From the NCBI GenBank assembly GCA_041191145.1, contig JBEEPK010000001.1, positions 10,626-74,625 on the forward strand: a DNA stretch of 64,000 nt, in the 5' to 3' direction. Source of the stretch: UBA961 sp041191145. GTDB lineage: Bacteria > Bacteroidota > Ignavibacteria > Kapaibacteriales > UBA961. How positions within the stretch are numbered: the first letter of the stretch is position 1; the number at the start of each line of letters is the position of its first letter. The notes under the pieces are model-generated. The model was not told where the DNA came from, ran no database searches, and saw only the letters and a program-made list of their open reading frames with translations. Shown here piece after piece: positions 1 through 8,195 of the stretch. The position numbers and the translations under genes were made by a program.

Positions 1-435
1 GGTAAACGCACCACATCTTCATTCCATAGAGAACTTGGTATGCTTATGTGGAATAACTGCGGTATGGCTCGCAGTGAAGCAAGTTTGAAAGAAGCACTCC
101 AAAGAATTCCTGAAATTCGTGAAGAATTCTGGAATAATGTGAATGTCGTTGGTTCAGCAAATGAATTGAATACCGCATTGGAACATGCTGGTCGTGTTGC
201 AGATTTCTTGGAATTTGCAGAACTCATGTGTATTGATGCTCTCGAGAGAGATGAATCATGCGGTGGTCATTTCAGAACCGAACATCAAACTGAAGATGGC
301 GAAGCAAAAAGAAATGATGATAAATTCTGCCATTCATCAGTATGGGAATATTCGGGTGATACTGCGAAACCGAATTTGCATAAAGAACAACTTACTTTTG
401 AAAATGTCAAGCTTGCAACAAGGAGCTATAAATAA
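1..435 (+). CDS. sdhA: Succinate dehydrogenase/fumarate reductase flavoprotein subunit, C-terminal part (cut by window start)
   Basis: The frame is open from base 1 and ends in TAA at 433-435. The visible 144 residues match the C-terminal end of the SdhA/FrdA flavoprotein: an N-terminal stretch with SSFHRELG and MWNNCGMAR, a helical region, then the CGGHFRTEHQ segment typical of the last domain of this subunit. The enzyme oxidises succinate to fumarate at a covalent FAD and passes electrons to the iron-sulfur subunit encoded next. The stop overlaps the sdhB start by one base (TAATG), so translational coupling is likely. The FAD domain and the rest of the gene lie upstream of the window. Direction of the reaction in vivo cannot be decided from this fragment. 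Confidence 0.93.
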   Translation, partial: GKRTTSSFHRELGMLMWNNCGMARSEASLKEALQRIPEIREEFWNNVNVVGSANELNTALEHAGRVADFLEFAELMCIDALERDESCGGHFRTEHQTEDGEAKRNDDKFCHSSVWEYSGDTAKPNLHKEQLTFENVKLATRSYK

Positions 436-1178
436 TGAAATTATCCCTGAAAGTATGGCGCCAGAAGAACAAGAATTCTGAAGGAGATTTCAAGAATTAT
501 GTTTTGTCAGACATCAGTCCTGATATGTCTTTCCTTGAAATGCTCGATGTTCTTAATGAACAATTGCTAACAAAGAATGAAGATCCTGTTGCATTCGATC
601 ATGATTGCCGTGAAGGTATTTGTGGATCATGTTCCATGATGATCAATGGGAAACCTCATGGTCCGGAATCAATGACAACTACATGTCAATTACATATGCG
701 TAAGTTCAAGGATGGCGATGAATTAGTCGTCGAACCTTGGAGAGCAAGCGCCTTCCCTGTCATCAGAGATCTTGTTGTGGATCGTTCCGCATTCGATAGA
801 ATCATTCAGGCAGGTGGTTTTGTATCAGTAAATACCGGCAATGCACAAGATGGTAATACTTTGCCTATTCCAAAACCTGATGCTGATGCCGCCATGGATG
901 CTGCTGCTTGTATTGGATGTGGCGCATGTGTTGCAGCTTGCAAAAATGCATCAGCGATGTTGTTTACAGCTGCAAAAGTTTCGCATCTTGGATATTTACC
1001 TCAAGGACAACCCGAAAGAAAACGCAGGGTATTGAAAATGGTTGAGCAAATGGATAACGAAGGTTTTGGAAATTGCACCAATACTTATGATTGCGAAGCG
1101 GCATGTCCAAAAGGCATTAGTGTCCATAATATCGCAAGACTCAATCGCGATTTCCTCAAAGCGAAATTATTCGGTTGA
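435..1178 (+). CDS. sdhB: Succinate dehydrogenase/fumarate reductase iron-sulfur subunit
   Basis: This 247-residue protein carries the electron-transfer chain of complex II. Visible motifs are the plant-type [2Fe-2S] ligands C58, C63, C66 and C84, a CIGCGACVAAC run (C159, C162, C165, C169) and a C214/C220/C224 group ending in CP, which together bind the [4Fe-4S] and [3Fe-4S] centres. Length is normal for the long, Bacteroidota-type SdhB/FrdB family. The ATG overlaps the sdhA stop. The cytochrome b subunit is not downstream; in this type of operon it usually precedes sdhA, outside the window. A strong bidirectional terminator follows directly. Confidence 0.95.
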   Translation: MKLSLKVWRQKNKNSEGDFKNYVLSDISPDMSFLEMLDVLNEQLLTKNEDPVAFDHDCREGICGSCSMMINGKPHGPESMTTTCQLHMRKFKDGDELVVEPWRASAFPVIRDLVVDRSAFDRIIQAGGFVSVNTGNAQDGNTLPIPKPDADAAMDAAACIGCGACVAACKNASAMLFTAAKVSHLGYLPQGQPERKRRVLKMVEQMDNEGFGNCTNTYDCEAACPKGISVHNIARLNRDFLKAKLFG

Positions 1179-1200
1179 TAATTGATTGAACAAAAAATTA

Positions 1201-1229
1201 GGGAGATGAGTAATCATCTCCCTTTTTTT
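1201..1229. terminator. Bidirectional intrinsic terminator between sdhB and the convergent gene
   Basis: A perfect 9-bp stem (1201-1209 paired with 1214-1222) with a 4-nt loop is followed by seven T on the plus strand. On the minus strand the same hairpin is followed by TAATTTTTTG. It separates the end of sdhB from the end of the convergent chalcone-isomerase-like gene, whose stop codon overlaps the T tract. Confidence 0.9.
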
Positions 1230-1785
1230 ATTGTCCTAACAAACCTTTCTTCAAATCTGAATCTGCGGGGTCTTCACCCAGCCAAATGCCGAATAATCCT
1301 TTTTTAAAATCAAGTCCGGAAATCACTCCCGCCTTATTTCCATTCTTCAGTACAGTTATACCTTTTCCGGGTTCATATATCATAGAAAAGACATCGCCCT
1401 TTTTGATTTTTTCTTTGAAGAATGACTTGAATTGATCGATTCGAGAGCGAAGCGAAGATATATTCCCATTAGCAGATTTCTCAAATCCTTCTTCAACCGC
1501 ATCGGACATCTTATCACTTGTGATCAGAGAAGAAACAATGGTCAATTCCATGGCAATAGATTCATCTGCATTAATGATGGACTGTGCATCTTTTGTCTTT
1601 TTTGTAACATATAAAGCACCAACATACATATCCATCCAGAATTTTTCTCTTGTTCCTGCACCGTTCAAAGAAAGAGACTTTCCAGCAAACGTTTTTGTTG
1701 ATGGAATATTCACTCCACCAATATTCATGTCGGCATATGCAGACATAACAAAAAGAAAGGAACACAAAACGATGATTGCTCTCAT
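1228..1785 (-). CDS. Exported chalcone-isomerase-like domain protein
   Basis: A 185-residue protein with a signal peptide ending near ...MSAYA, followed by a chalcone-isomerase-like fold (Chalcone_3-type family): start of the domain at NIGGVNIP, then the FWMDMYVGALY segment characteristic of these proteins. In bacteria such proteins bind small hydrophobic ligands or heme-like molecules and are not known to act as plant chalcone isomerases; the true ligand here is unknown. I chose the ATG at 1785 over the upstream in-frame codon at 1803 because it has a GGGAG ribosome binding site six bases before it and puts the signal peptide at the N-terminus. It is the last gene of the run with ccmF and the TldD-like gene, 24 bases after ccmF. 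Confidence 0.75.
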   Translation of the reverse strand: MRAIIVLCSFLFVMSAYADMNIGGVNIPSTKTFAGKSLSLNGAGTREKFWMDMYVGALYVTKKTKDAQSIINADESIAMELTIVSSLITSDKMSDAVEEGFEKSANGNISSLRSRIDQFKSFFKEKIKKGDVFSMIYEPGKGITVLKNGNKAGVISGLDFKKGLFGIWLGEDPADSDLKKGLLGQ

Positions 1786-1809
1786 GATTATCTCCCAAAT
1801 CATAGTTCA

Positions 1810-4089
1810 TTAAAGAAGATCTTTGCGATGTCTTCCAATAGAAATAAAGAATCCTGTTACCATCAATATAACACCAAGCCAAACAAGATTGATGAGTGGT
1901 TTGATGGAAACTTCTACTGTAAACACTTCTTTTTTCTTTTGCAATGGTTTTGACATATCCCGGAATGCGATTTCTACTTGAGAAGAAGCAAGATTCCCTT
2001 TTTGAGCAATGAGTTTTGCAAAAGATATTTGCTGAGTAGTTCCGGGTAAGGTAATTGGTTCCGGAGTAAGCTCCGTTGTTTGCATGTTCATTGCAGCACG
2101 GAGTGAGATATCTGCGGAGTCTTTTGTTGAATATATTCGAACAATCGCCGATGGATAAATCTTCCCTAAGCTATCAGGACCGGCACTCATACGAGACATA
2201 TCGAATGCTATAAATCGAATAGCCCTTGAGGAATCCGTAGGAAACATCTCTTTTTGGTCTTTGCTTAATGTCAAAGTTGGAATTCCACCTGTCTCTCCTG
2301 TAGCTTTTGGTGAGACATATAGATCGCGTCCAAGAGTCCATGCAATCCCTGGTTCGAGAAATGCAGATTGTCTTTTATTGAAATCACTCCAAAAAAGCAT
2401 CGGAGCAACTGATGATATGTTTCCGTCTTTTTCAACTTCAATATGAAAACGATACTTTTCACGATCCACATATTCTTTTTCGATGCGTTCTTTACCTTTG
2501 AAAGTCAATATATAGCCCAACACTTTTGTTGGAACTCCTTGTACCAATTGTGCATGTTCCATGACCGAATATTTGGAAGTCCATACCACACCAATCAAAA
2601 GTAATGCAACGCCACTATGCGAGACATATGCACCTGCGGAGCTAAATTTTGCCTGCATGACTTTGATCGCAAGTTCAAGATTGATAACTAATGCAAACCA
2701 AGCCGCAAATGTGAGAATGACATAAAGTGTATCTGTTACACCCAAAAACATTGATACTATTGTTCCTGCAAGCGTTAAAATCAATGGCAAAATCAATGAC
2801 CTATAATTCGCAATAAGAGATTTCCCTTTCCATCTCGCAATAAGCGATATCGCATTCACGAGCATGATGAGAATAACCAATGGCAAATGCGTGGAATTAT
2901 AGAAAGCAGGATCAATAGCAACTTTCGGTTGTTTGATGATCTCTGCAAAGAGGGGCCAACTAGTTCCAATAAAGACGATGATTGCAGAACCCAAAAGCAA
3001 AGCAGAACCAATGGAAAGTAAAAACTCTCTACTCTGCATTGAAAAAGAAGCAGAAGAAAAGAGAAGATCATTTCTTCGGTGATACATGATTGACAGAGCA
3101 ATCAATAGAAATGTGGACATGAATGCAATAAGCATTACATAAGCAAACATGCCGGGATCTACAAAAGAATGCACGGAAGTATCACCCAATACTCCACTTC
3201 TGGTAAGAAATGTTGAGTATAGAACCAATATGAATGATAAAGATGCGAGAATGATATTTGTTTTTACAAGACCGCCTGTCTTCTTTTGAATGATCATAGT
3301 ATGAACCAAAGCGGCAGAGACAAGCCAAGGAATGAGAGAAGAATTCTCAACAGGATCCCAAGCCCAAAATCCTCCCCAACCCAAAGTTTCATAAGCCCAG
3401 AAGCCACCGAGCATGATACCAAAACCTAAGATTGCCGTTGAATATAATGTCCATGGCAAAGCATGCTTCACCCAATCTTGATAATCCCTTTTCAATAAAC
3501 CTGCCATTGCCAATGCAAATGGTGCACTCATGGCTGCAAATCCTGTAAAGAGGATTGGAGGATGAATGGTTATCCATACATTATGCAGAAGTGGATTGAG
3601 TCCTTTCCCATTTTGCGGTACAAATCCTTCGGCAACGCCATCTTTTGCAAATGTTTCCCATACATAAGCAAATGGATTCTTGATGACCAATAATAGTAAT
3701 AAGAAAACAAGAATCAATGAGTAAAAGACCATGATTTCAGATTCCATGCCTTTTCTTCGACCAAAGGCCGAAAGAGCCACACCTAGCACAGCAACCCAAA
3801 GTGTCCATAACATGAAGCTGCCTTCTTGTCCGGCATAGCCTGCGGCGAACAAATACCAAGCCTGCAATTCTCTAGAAGAATAATTCCAGACATAATGATA
3901 TTCAAATCGATGATTAAAGACGAGCCAAAGAATAGCGAGAAATGATATAACAATTCCAATGGTCGTGAATCTGAACAAGAATCTACCGATGTCTGCCGAT
4001 CTTTCATTTCCTTTCAGTGCAAAGGCATAAAAACCCGTGCCGATGAGAGCTGTCGCAAATAAGAGATGAATGAGAATTTGGCCAATCAT
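1810..4089 (-). CDS. ccmF: Cytochrome c biogenesis heme lyase, CcmF/CcsA type
   Basis: A 759-residue polytopic membrane protein. The tryptophan-rich heme-handling motif lies at about residues 231-255 (WAYETLGWGGFW...WDPVEN), preceded by the conserved HPP segment near residue 176, as in CcmF. It has many hydrophobic helices over the first 500 residues, a soluble periplasmic region at about 520-720 and a last helix near the C-terminus. CcmF delivers heme to apocytochrome c in system I. No ccmE, ccmH or ccmABCD gene is next to it. The start lies 3 bases after the TldD-like gene, so the two are co-transcribed. Confidence 0.9.
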   Translation of the reverse strand: MIGQILIHLLFATALIGTGFYAFALKGNERSADIGRFLFRFTTIGIVISFLAILWLVFNHRFEYHYVWNYSSRELQAWYLFAAGYAGQEGSFMLWTLWVAVLGVALSAFGRRKGMESEIMVFYSLILVFLLLLLVIKNPFAYVWETFAKDGVAEGFVPQNGKGLNPLLHNVWITIHPPILFTGFAAMSAPFALAMAGLLKRDYQDWVKHALPWTLYSTAILGFGIMLGGFWAYETLGWGGFWAWDPVENSSLIPWLVSAALVHTMIIQKKTGGLVKTNIILASLSFILVLYSTFLTRSGVLGDTSVHSFVDPGMFAYVMLIAFMSTFLLIALSIMYHRRNDLLFSSASFSMQSREFLLSIGSALLLGSAIIVFIGTSWPLFAEIIKQPKVAIDPAFYNSTHLPLVILIMLVNAISLIARWKGKSLIANYRSLILPLILTLAGTIVSMFLGVTDTLYVILTFAAWFALVINLELAIKVMQAKFSSAGAYVSHSGVALLLIGVVWTSKYSVMEHAQLVQGVPTKVLGYILTFKGKERIEKEYVDREKYRFHIEVEKDGNISSVAPMLFWSDFNKRQSAFLEPGIAWTLGRDLYVSPKATGETGGIPTLTLSKDQKEMFPTDSSRAIRFIAFDMSRMSAGPDSLGKIYPSAIVRIYSTKDSADISLRAAMNMQTTELTPEPITLPGTTQQISFAKLIAQKGNLASSQVEIAFRDMSKPLQKKKEVFTVEVSIKPLINLVWLGVILMVTGFFISIGRHRKDLL

Positions 4090-4092
4090 ATA

Positions 4093-5775
4093 TTATGGTT
4101 TTGGTTTGGTCAATGGTGAATCAAGCAATGGTGGTTTTGCTTGTGACTTTTGTTTTTTCTGAACTTCAATTGTTTTGACGAAGAGTGAAGGTGAGCTTGC
4201 GGAAACCGGAACACCACCTGACTCAGCACCGCAAACTCCATTGAAGATGCCGATATCATGAGAAGCAGCAATGATATTATTGAAGGTCGTAAGAGGAGTA
4301 CCAATCAAATCAACGCCACGAACAAGCTCATCTGGTCTTCCATCTGCATAGATTTTGTACACTACGAGTGGTTGAACATTGAAAGCATTGGGAATAGTTC
4401 TTGCCGTAAATGTAAAGCCACCCGAAATTTCAACAAAGTACAATCCATATTCTTTGTTTTGCTTTAAGCACTCTTCACGCAGTAATGTTCTCAAAGAATC
4501 AAATGCAACAGTTTGTGAAGCTTGTACCAACAAATTTGATTGTCTAGAAACGGGTCGCAATCCAGGTTGTCTTCTGCCATGTCCATTCGAAACCGGAAAC
4601 GATTCAATTGGTGAGCGATTCATGAGAAAGTTCTTGAAGATACCTTTTTCAACTGCAATCACTTTTTCTGCCTTGACACCTTCATCATCGTATTTATAAT
4701 GACCAACAATATCTTGACCATTCAATGTTTTCAGACCCGGATCAAACACAACATCAATAAAATCAGGTAGGATTTTTTTGTTCAGGAATGATTTGAATGT
4801 CTGTGATGAATTTGGATCTTTTTGACGGTGACCTTCAACACGGTGTCCGAATATTTCATGAAAAAACACACCTGATGCAGGCCCTGATAGAATAGCTGGA
4901 CCGGAATATGTTTCAGCCAATGGTGCAAGTCTCAAAAGTCCCATCGTTTTAATCATGGATTGAATATCACTTGCTACTTTTTCCTCAGTAGGTAAATTTT
5001 CAGGTAAGAATCCAAAATAACTTGAGAACAGAGGTAACGTCATGCCATCATCGGCTTTTGTTGATGCAGATGCAAACATGCGAACATTGGGTTCACTTTG
5101 CTGAATGAGACTTCCTTCTGAACTCACAAAATATTTTGTGATGATATCTGCTTGAAAATAGACTTCACCTGTATATATCTTGGGGTCTTCCGAAAACAAT
5201 GCAGAAAGTCTTTTAATCCTTTCTTGCCATTGCATTGAATCTATGGAAAAAGTTTGTTCATCCTCAACATATCGCACGATTTGTTGTCTGGAAAAATCGG
5301 CTGAACTATCTTCTTCTTTAACTTTGACAGCCCGATTGGTAAGAACCTTTCCATATCTCTCAACTGCTTTTTTATACAGTTTATCTGTAGCATTCCATAT
5401 GACTGCACGAATCGCTTTTTCATCATCAGACATTGGAAGTTCAATTCCTTTTCCTCCACCACCGAATTCAAATCTAGAACCACGGATGGTATGCGTATTG
5501 TCCAATTCATAGTTCCCAACTCGAATATCAATGTCAAGTATTCGAGATGCAACATTCTCTGTGTATTTCAATTTGCCAAATGATGCAGACATCCGAATTG
5601 TCTTTGTTTCAGTTACCGCATAAGAAAGAAAATATGGTGGATTGCTTTGCTTAGATAATCCTTCCATCGTTCTCTGCATCTCATTCTTCATAGCGATGAG
5701 AATAGGAAGCTCAGAACCTCTAGTTACTACAAGTGAACCAAACAGTACTAGGAAATATGCCAACAATGTTCTCAT
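4093..5775 (-). CDS. TldD/PmbA-family metalloprotease with an N-terminal signal sequence
   Basis: A 560-residue TldD-like protein. The zinc motif HEIFGH is at residues 306-311, inside the conserved segment VFFHEIFGHRVEGH, and the C-terminal beta domain of the family follows. Unlike cytoplasmic TldD of E. coli (about 480 residues), the N-terminus (MRTLLAYFLVLFGSLVV) looks like a signal peptide or anchor. There is also a basic, proline-rich tail of about 30 residues. TldD normally works with TldE (PmbA), which lacks the HExxxH motif; no partner gene is nearby. Substrate unknown. It is in the same run as ccmF (3-base gap) and starts 11 bases after the preceding envelope gene. Confidence 0.85.
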   Translation of the reverse strand: MRTLLAYFLVLFGSLVVTRGSELPILIAMKNEMQRTMEGLSKQSNPPYFLSYAVTETKTIRMSASFGKLKYTENVASRILDIDIRVGNYELDNTHTIRGSRFEFGGGGKGIELPMSDDEKAIRAVIWNATDKLYKKAVERYGKVLTNRAVKVKEEDSSADFSRQQIVRYVEDEQTFSIDSMQWQERIKRLSALFSEDPKIYTGEVYFQADIITKYFVSSEGSLIQQSEPNVRMFASASTKADDGMTLPLFSSYFGFLPENLPTEEKVASDIQSMIKTMGLLRLAPLAETYSGPAILSGPASGVFFHEIFGHRVEGHRQKDPNSSQTFKSFLNKKILPDFIDVVFDPGLKTLNGQDIVGHYKYDDEGVKAEKVIAVEKGIFKNFLMNRSPIESFPVSNGHGRRQPGLRPVSRQSNLLVQASQTVAFDSLRTLLREECLKQNKEYGLYFVEISGGFTFTARTIPNAFNVQPLVVYKIYADGRPDELVRGVDLIGTPLTTFNNIIAASHDIGIFNGVCGAESGGVPVSASSPSLFVKTIEVQKKQKSQAKPPLLDSPLTKPKP

Positions 5776-5786
5776 GGTATGCCTGA

Positions 5787-6488
5787 TTAAAAATCACTTG
5801 CTAATGTGGTAATGATCACCGCAACATCGATTGGTGCTTTAAGATTTGCCTTTTCGAATATAAACCGTGATTCAGGTGCACCTGCAATTGCAAGTTTGGA
5901 ACGAATCTCCTCCACTCTGAGATCATACAATGTTTGCGTAGGTGTACTACCAGCACCTTTTTTACTCTTTGTTTTCTTTTCAGCTTTTGCTTTTTTTCCG
6001 GTAGTTTTACCTTCCGAGACCAAAACTTTGATCTTCAGATGAGGCATTTTTTTTAACATTTCCGGTATCATTGAAAAGAGAGGCGAAGGCATTGCATTTG
6101 ACTGTCCGGCCGGAAAAAGAGGAAACTGTTGAATTGTGTCCCCTTTTGCAAATGTTCTCAGTTGAAATTCTTGCGATATTTCTTGATATGAAGTTCCATC
6201 AGGAACTTTGAAATCTTGTTTGGCCATGAATAAGTCATTTCTTTCAAATGACATGGAATAGTATCTTCCGGGCTTTAATGTCATGGTAAATTCACCGCTT
6301 GCAGTTGTCTTGGATTTACCGGAAACTTCATCGCCATCTTTTGCGATAACTTGCACACCTTGTAAAGCTTTCTTTTGACCATCCACTACTTTCCCTTTGA
6401 TAAGGAAGGTCACACCCTGTGCTGAGATTTGATCAGCTAGAAAAAAAGGACAGATCAGTAGCATGGCTTTGATCAACATTTTCAACAT
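5787..6488 (-). CDS. Exported protein: carboxypeptidase-regulatory-like domain plus degenerate OmpA-like C-terminus
   Basis: A 233-residue protein of unknown function. After a signal peptide (ends near ISAQ) comes an Ig-like carboxypeptidase regulatory fold (KGKVVDGQKKALQGVQV ... GEFTMTLKPGRYY), residues about 25-105. The C-terminal third follows the pattern of an OmpA domain: a helix LFSMIPEMLKKMPHLKIKVLV, then YDLRVEEIRSKLAIAGAPESR, which resembles the LSxxRAxxVxxYLxxxGI helix. A lysine-rich insertion sits between them and the usual peptidoglycan-binding residues are not evident. Start at 6488 is supported by a GGGAG site 8 bases upstream; the longer frame to 6527 would overlap the preceding gene. 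OmpA relationship is my inference from the helix pattern. Confidence 0.65.
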   Translation of the reverse strand: MLKMLIKAMLLICPFFLADQISAQGVTFLIKGKVVDGQKKALQGVQVIAKDGDEVSGKSKTTASGEFTMTLKPGRYYSMSFERNDLFMAKQDFKVPDGTSYQEISQEFQLRTFAKGDTIQQFPLFPAGQSNAMPSPLFSMIPEMLKKMPHLKIKVLVSEGKTTGKKAKAEKKTKSKKGAGSTPTQTLYDLRVEEIRSKLAIAGAPESRFIFEKANLKAPIDVAVIITTLASDF

Positions 6489-6517
6489 TGCTTTCGCTCC
6501 CAAAAAAAACATATTGA

Positions 6518-7108
6518 TTAAACACAATGAACAATGATTTCAGTTTCAATGCACAGTCCTTTGTCTTTAGCATAGAAACCATGTAATGACTTATATATTT
6601 CTTGCTTTTCGGTATTCTGCGCACGGAGTTCATCAAACAATTCCTGCGCTTTACTTGGCCTTGGTCCCCATTGCCATTTTTCATTGCCAAATATGTCACA
6701 AGCAATCAGTTTTGGGATGCTCATTGAGCCATTTGTAAGAAATTGTTCCAATAATTCCGGATACTCATCTCTTGACACAATTCGCAATTCGATCCGATGT
6801 TCAGATGCTTGAGCTAGAGCGGCAATGATAGGAAGAGACTGCGCCGAATCACCACACCAACCTTCAGTAATGACAATCCAAGTTTGATTTGATTTCATTG
6901 TTTGCAATGCTTTCAAAGCATGCTCAGAGGGTTGATATACTTTTTCAACTCTAGTGCTTCTTGCCCAGTTCAATTCATAATACGCAAACATTTCTTTCTC
7001 TTTTTCTGTCATGTCTTCTGTCGGAGCATGTGCTTTCAATGAAAATGCTTCCTTGTATGATGCATAGTCAATAGAATGTTTTACATATTCAAAAGCTGGA
7101 CTAGTCAT
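6518..7108 (-). CDS. Thioredoxin-fold protein with single-cysteine WCGD motif
   Basis: A 196-residue cytoplasmic protein of the Thioredoxin_9-like family. The active-site region reads EGWCGDSAQ (C85), so only one cysteine is present where thioredoxin has CxxC, and the cis-proline region SIPKLI follows. Family members are common in Bacteroidota and their function is not established; a single cysteine argues against a classical dithiol reductase. No signal peptide. It lies 29 bases upstream of the carboxypeptidase-regulatory-like protein gene and 91 bases downstream of terC on the same strand, with a short palindrome in that gap. Confidence 0.75.
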   Translation of the reverse strand: MTSPAFEYVKHSIDYASYKEAFSLKAHAPTEDMTEKEKEMFAYYELNWARSTRVEKVYQPSEHALKALQTMKSNQTWIVITEGWCGDSAQSLPIIAALAQASEHRIELRIVSRDEYPELLEQFLTNGSMSIPKLIACDIFGNEKWQWGPRPSKAQELFDELRAQNTEKQEIYKSLHGFYAKDKGLCIETEIIVHCV

Positions 7109-7156
7109 AATATGGTTGTGACAATTGTATTTAAATGAGATTACAAACAGTACAAA

Positions 7157-7169
7157 TTGAACTGTTCAA
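7157..7169. promoter_or_regulatory. Short palindrome upstream of the thioredoxin-fold gene
   Basis: TTGAACTGTTCAA is a 13-base perfect palindrome with 6-base arms around one central base, in the 91-base gap between the terC stop and the next start. It could be an operator, but it is short and single; no adjacent regulator gene is present. Confidence 0.25.
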
Positions 7170-7199
7170 ACTTTCATACATACTTTGGAATCATATTCA

Positions 7200-8135
7200 T
7201 CATGTAGGTTCGATTGAACTTTCTTTTTTGGGAAAAACCAAAGAAAGAATCACGGATGCTGCCAGTATGATGAGAACAAAGAGAAGGGCGAAATGTATGG
7301 GCACATGATAGATACCACTGATCATCATTTTCACACCTATAAAACTCAAAATGATTGCGAGACCATAATTGAGATAGTGGAATAATCCAACAACTCCAGC
7401 CAATGCGAAATACAATGATCGCAAACCAAGAATTGCAAAAATATTAGATGTATAAACAATGAAAGGATCAGGAGAAACAGCCAATACCGCCGGTATGGAA
7501 TCCAAAGCAAATACTAAATCTGTTGTCTCAACGAGGGCTAATACAAGGAAGAGTGGAGTAGCAAAGACATACCCCATTTTTCTTACAAAAAACTTATCCT
7601 CGTGATAATGCTTCGAAACACCAAAAAATCTACGAACCAATTTCAATGTCCATGACGATTCAGGTTTAAACTCTACATCATCTTTGGAGAAAAATAATTT
7701 GAAGCCGGTGAATACAAGGAAAGCACCAAGAATATAAATGATGAATTTGAACTTCGCCAGAATTGCCACACCGACAATTATAAACAAAGCACGCATCACC
7801 AAAGCACCGAGAACACCCCAGAACAAGACTTTATGTTGATATTTGTCCGGGACTTTGAAATAACTAAATATCGTAAGGAAAATAAAAAGATTGTCAACAC
7901 TCAATGATTTCTCAATGATATATGCTGTGAGGAACTCTGTAGCTTGCACAGTAGAGCGAAGGAAAAATATACCAACTGCGAAAAGACCTGCAAGGGCAAT
8001 CCAAAAAGCACTCCACCATAAAGCTTCTTTAACAGAGACTGCATGTGCTTTCTTATGAAAAACACCAATATCTAATGCTAGCATTATGAGAATGAAGATG
8101 TGGAAACCTATCCACAGGTATTGTTCATTGGACAT
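7200..8135 (-). CDS. TerC/Alx-family integral membrane protein
   Basis: A 311-residue protein with about nine hydrophobic helices. Family landmarks include the charged pair region EKSLSVDNLFIF near residue 78 and LVETTDLVFALDSIPAV near residue 205, both with conserved acidic residues thought to line a metal path. TerC/Alx proteins are linked to manganese export and tellurite resistance; recent work places some at the secretion machinery to metallate exported enzymes. The gene stands 60 bases downstream of the Tat-exported aminotransferase gene. I looked for a manganese (yybP-ykoY) riboswitch upstream; the gap is too short to hold one. Confidence 0.88.
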   Translation of the reverse strand: MSNEQYLWIGFHIFILIMLALDIGVFHKKAHAVSVKEALWWSAFWIALAGLFAVGIFFLRSTVQATEFLTAYIIEKSLSVDNLFIFLTIFSYFKVPDKYQHKVLFWGVLGALVMRALFIIVGVAILAKFKFIIYILGAFLVFTGFKLFFSKDDVEFKPESSWTLKLVRRFFGVSKHYHEDKFFVRKMGYVFATPLFLVLALVETTDLVFALDSIPAVLAVSPDPFIVYTSNIFAILGLRSLYFALAGVVGLFHYLNYGLAIILSFIGVKMMISGIYHVPIHFALLFVLIILAASVILSLVFPKKESSIEPT

Positions 8136-8195
8136 AGTGTTTTCTACACAAAGAAATATAGGTCAAATTGATGAACACAATGAATTGAGTGGTGA

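Noticed and set aside
8136..8195. Possible manganese riboswitch before terC
   Set aside because: The gap is only 60 bases and shows no yybP-ykoY-like features.
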